Below are positions 39,453 to 40,217 of a stretch of 40,217 nucleotides of DNA, piece by piece. The stretch comes from Nonomuraea turkmeniaca (GTDB lineage Bacteria > Actinomycetota > Actinomycetes > Streptosporangiales > Streptosporangiaceae). The stretch is taken from NCBI RefSeq assembly GCF_005889735.1, contig NZ_VCKY01000085.1:1-40217 (forward strand), given 5' to 3'. The notes beneath the pieces were generated by a model, which made no database searches, had not been told where the DNA came from, and saw only the letters and a list, made by a program, of their open reading frames with translations. Position 1 is the first letter of the stretch; each line of letters starts with the position of its first letter. A program made the translations under genes and the position numbers.

Positions 39453-40145
39453 ATGTATCCGCATCCACCTGGATACCCACCACCATCCCCGCCATTACGC
39501 CCGGTCCGCGGTCCAGCGATCTTCGCGGTGGTGGCGCTGGTGTGCGACTCACTCGTGGGCATCGTCGTCGCCGTGATCGACTTGTGGTACGCGGCCCTGG
39601 TCGACCGCATGATCGCCGCCCCGGACTCGGTGAGCGACGAGGAGGTCACCGCGGGCGATCTCATCTACGGGCTGTCCGGCATCCTCGAGACCGTCGTGTA
39701 CGTCGTCGTGATCGTGGCGTTCCTGGTCTGGCTCTTCAGGGTCAGGGCGAACGCGGAGATCCTCGTGCCGGACGGGCACCGGCGCGCCACGCCCTGGCTG
39801 ATCTTCGGCTGGTTCGTGCCGATCGTCTCGTTCTGGTTCCCGAAGCAGATCGTGGACGACATCTGGGACGCCTCCGCCCGCAGCTACTCGGCTCCCAAGG
39901 GTGTGTTCCACGCCTGGTGGGCGGCCTGGCTGAGCGGCACCCTGGTGGCGAACGTCGGCTCGCGGTTGCTCTTCGACGCCGAGGAGCTGGACGAGATCGC
40001 CGCGGCCGCGCGGTTCGACGTGGTCAGCGTGTCGCTGATGCTGGTGGCCGCCGTGCTGGCCATCGTCGTCATCCGCAAGATCACCGACGCGCAGGAGAAT
40101 CTCCGGTCCGCGGTCGCCGCCTCCGGCGCGTACCGGGCGGACTAG
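39453..40145 (+). CDS. DUF4328-type multi-pass membrane protein
   Basis: A 230-residue membrane protein. A short Pro/Tyr-rich cytoplasmic N terminus (HPPGYPPPSPPLRP) precedes four or five helices: AIFAVVALVCDSLVGIVVAVI, ILETVVYVVVIVAFLVWLF, WLIFGWFVPIVSFWFP, and two near the end. The block ATPWLIFGWFVPIVSFWFPKQ followed by DIWDAS and WWAAWL is what I recall for DUF4328. The function of this family is unknown. The 196-bp region shared with glgB holds both promoters and no other gene. The stop codon overlaps that of the leftward gene at the window edge. Confidence 0.8.
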   Translation: MYPHPPGYPPPSPPLRPVRGPAIFAVVALVCDSLVGIVVAVIDLWYAALVDRMIAAPDSVSDEEVTAGDLIYGLSGILETVVYVVVIVAFLVWLFRVRANAEILVPDGHRRATPWLIFGWFVPIVSFWFPKQIVDDIWDASARSYSAPKGVFHAWWAAWLSGTLVANVGSRLLFDAEELDEIAAAARFDVVSVSLMLVAAVLAIVVIRKITDAQENLRSAVAASGAYRAD

Positions 40146-40217
40146 CCGGGCGGGAGCTCCCCGAGCGGCAGGGCCGCGCCACGGGACACTGCCGACGCGG
40201 CCCCCTCCCTGCCCAGC
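40142..40217 (-). CDS. 3' end of an unidentified leftward gene, cut by the window edge
   Basis: On the minus strand a frame stays open from the right edge to a TAG at 40144-40142 and encodes 25 residues ending LPLGELPPG. Third positions are almost all G or C. The stop shares bases with the DUF4328-type gene's stop, a compact convergent arrangement. The fragment is too short to name, and a chance frame cannot be excluded. Confidence 0.4.
   Translation of the reverse strand, partial: LGREGAASAVSRGAALPLGELPPG

Overview
The window is about 40 kb of very GC-rich DNA with strong G/C bias at third codon positions, frequent GTG/TTG starts and short-overlap operons. It is chromosomal DNA of a filamentous-type actinobacterium. 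The gene set (KstR-controlled sterol genes, several ECF sigma factors, a LAL regulator, secreted S8 proteases, GlgB) would fit the Streptosporangiaceae/Nonomuraea group, but that placement is inference. I see no rRNA, tRNA, CRISPR, transposase or prophage genes.

Region 1 (1-13.4 kb) is a sterol side-chain degradation locus. A leftward set runs fadA5-like thiolase, MBL-fold hydrolase, FCD-type GntR regulator. Further right a KstR-like TetR repressor is divergent from a six-gene rightward operon: fadD17-like CoA ligase, fadE28 (chsE1), fadE29 (chsE2), chsH2, chsH1, ltp2. This is the gene order of the mycobacterial igr operon, except that a CoA ligase stands where cyp125 does. KstR-type operators (pattern TnnAACnnGTTnnA) lie before fadA5, before fadD, and, in weaker form, at the kstR start. 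The ligase carries a one-base frameshift. Between the two steroid blocks sit an ECF sigma factor with a SnoaL-like tail, an NADP-dependent oxidoreductase, a decayed GlxA-type AraC regulator, and a secreted ricin-fold lectin.

Region 2 (13.5-21.4 kb) has a second ECF sigma factor with a SnoaL-like tail, an LtrA membrane protein, a sigma-like protein anchored to the membrane by a C-terminal helix, a complete OpuC-type osmoprotectant ABC transporter (ATPase, two permeases, lipoprotein) and a flavin-reductase-domain protein.

Region 3 (21.4-26.8 kb) is the most unusual. A large LuxR-family (LAL) regulator is flanked by two outward-facing copies of one ~48-bp promoter element. One copy drives a 170-residue SDR that has lost its Tyr-Lys active site through what look like in-frame deletions. 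The other drives a multi-spanning membrane protein with a DJ-1/PfpI domain. This looks like a small regulon wired around its own activator.

Region 4 (26.8-31.9 kb) has a WYL-domain regulator divergent from an intact SDR across a 27-bp palindrome. It also has a SppA-like peptidase divergent from an ATPase_2/DUF234 protein with a PD-(D/E)XK-like tail, across a dense set of nested palindromes.

Region 5 (31.9-40.2 kb) has three same-strand paralogous secreted S8 (subtilase) proteases, glycogen branching enzyme GlgB, a DUF4328-type membrane protein, and the 3' end of a further leftward gene. All coordinates and motifs were read by eye; family names rest on recalled homologues and no database search was run.
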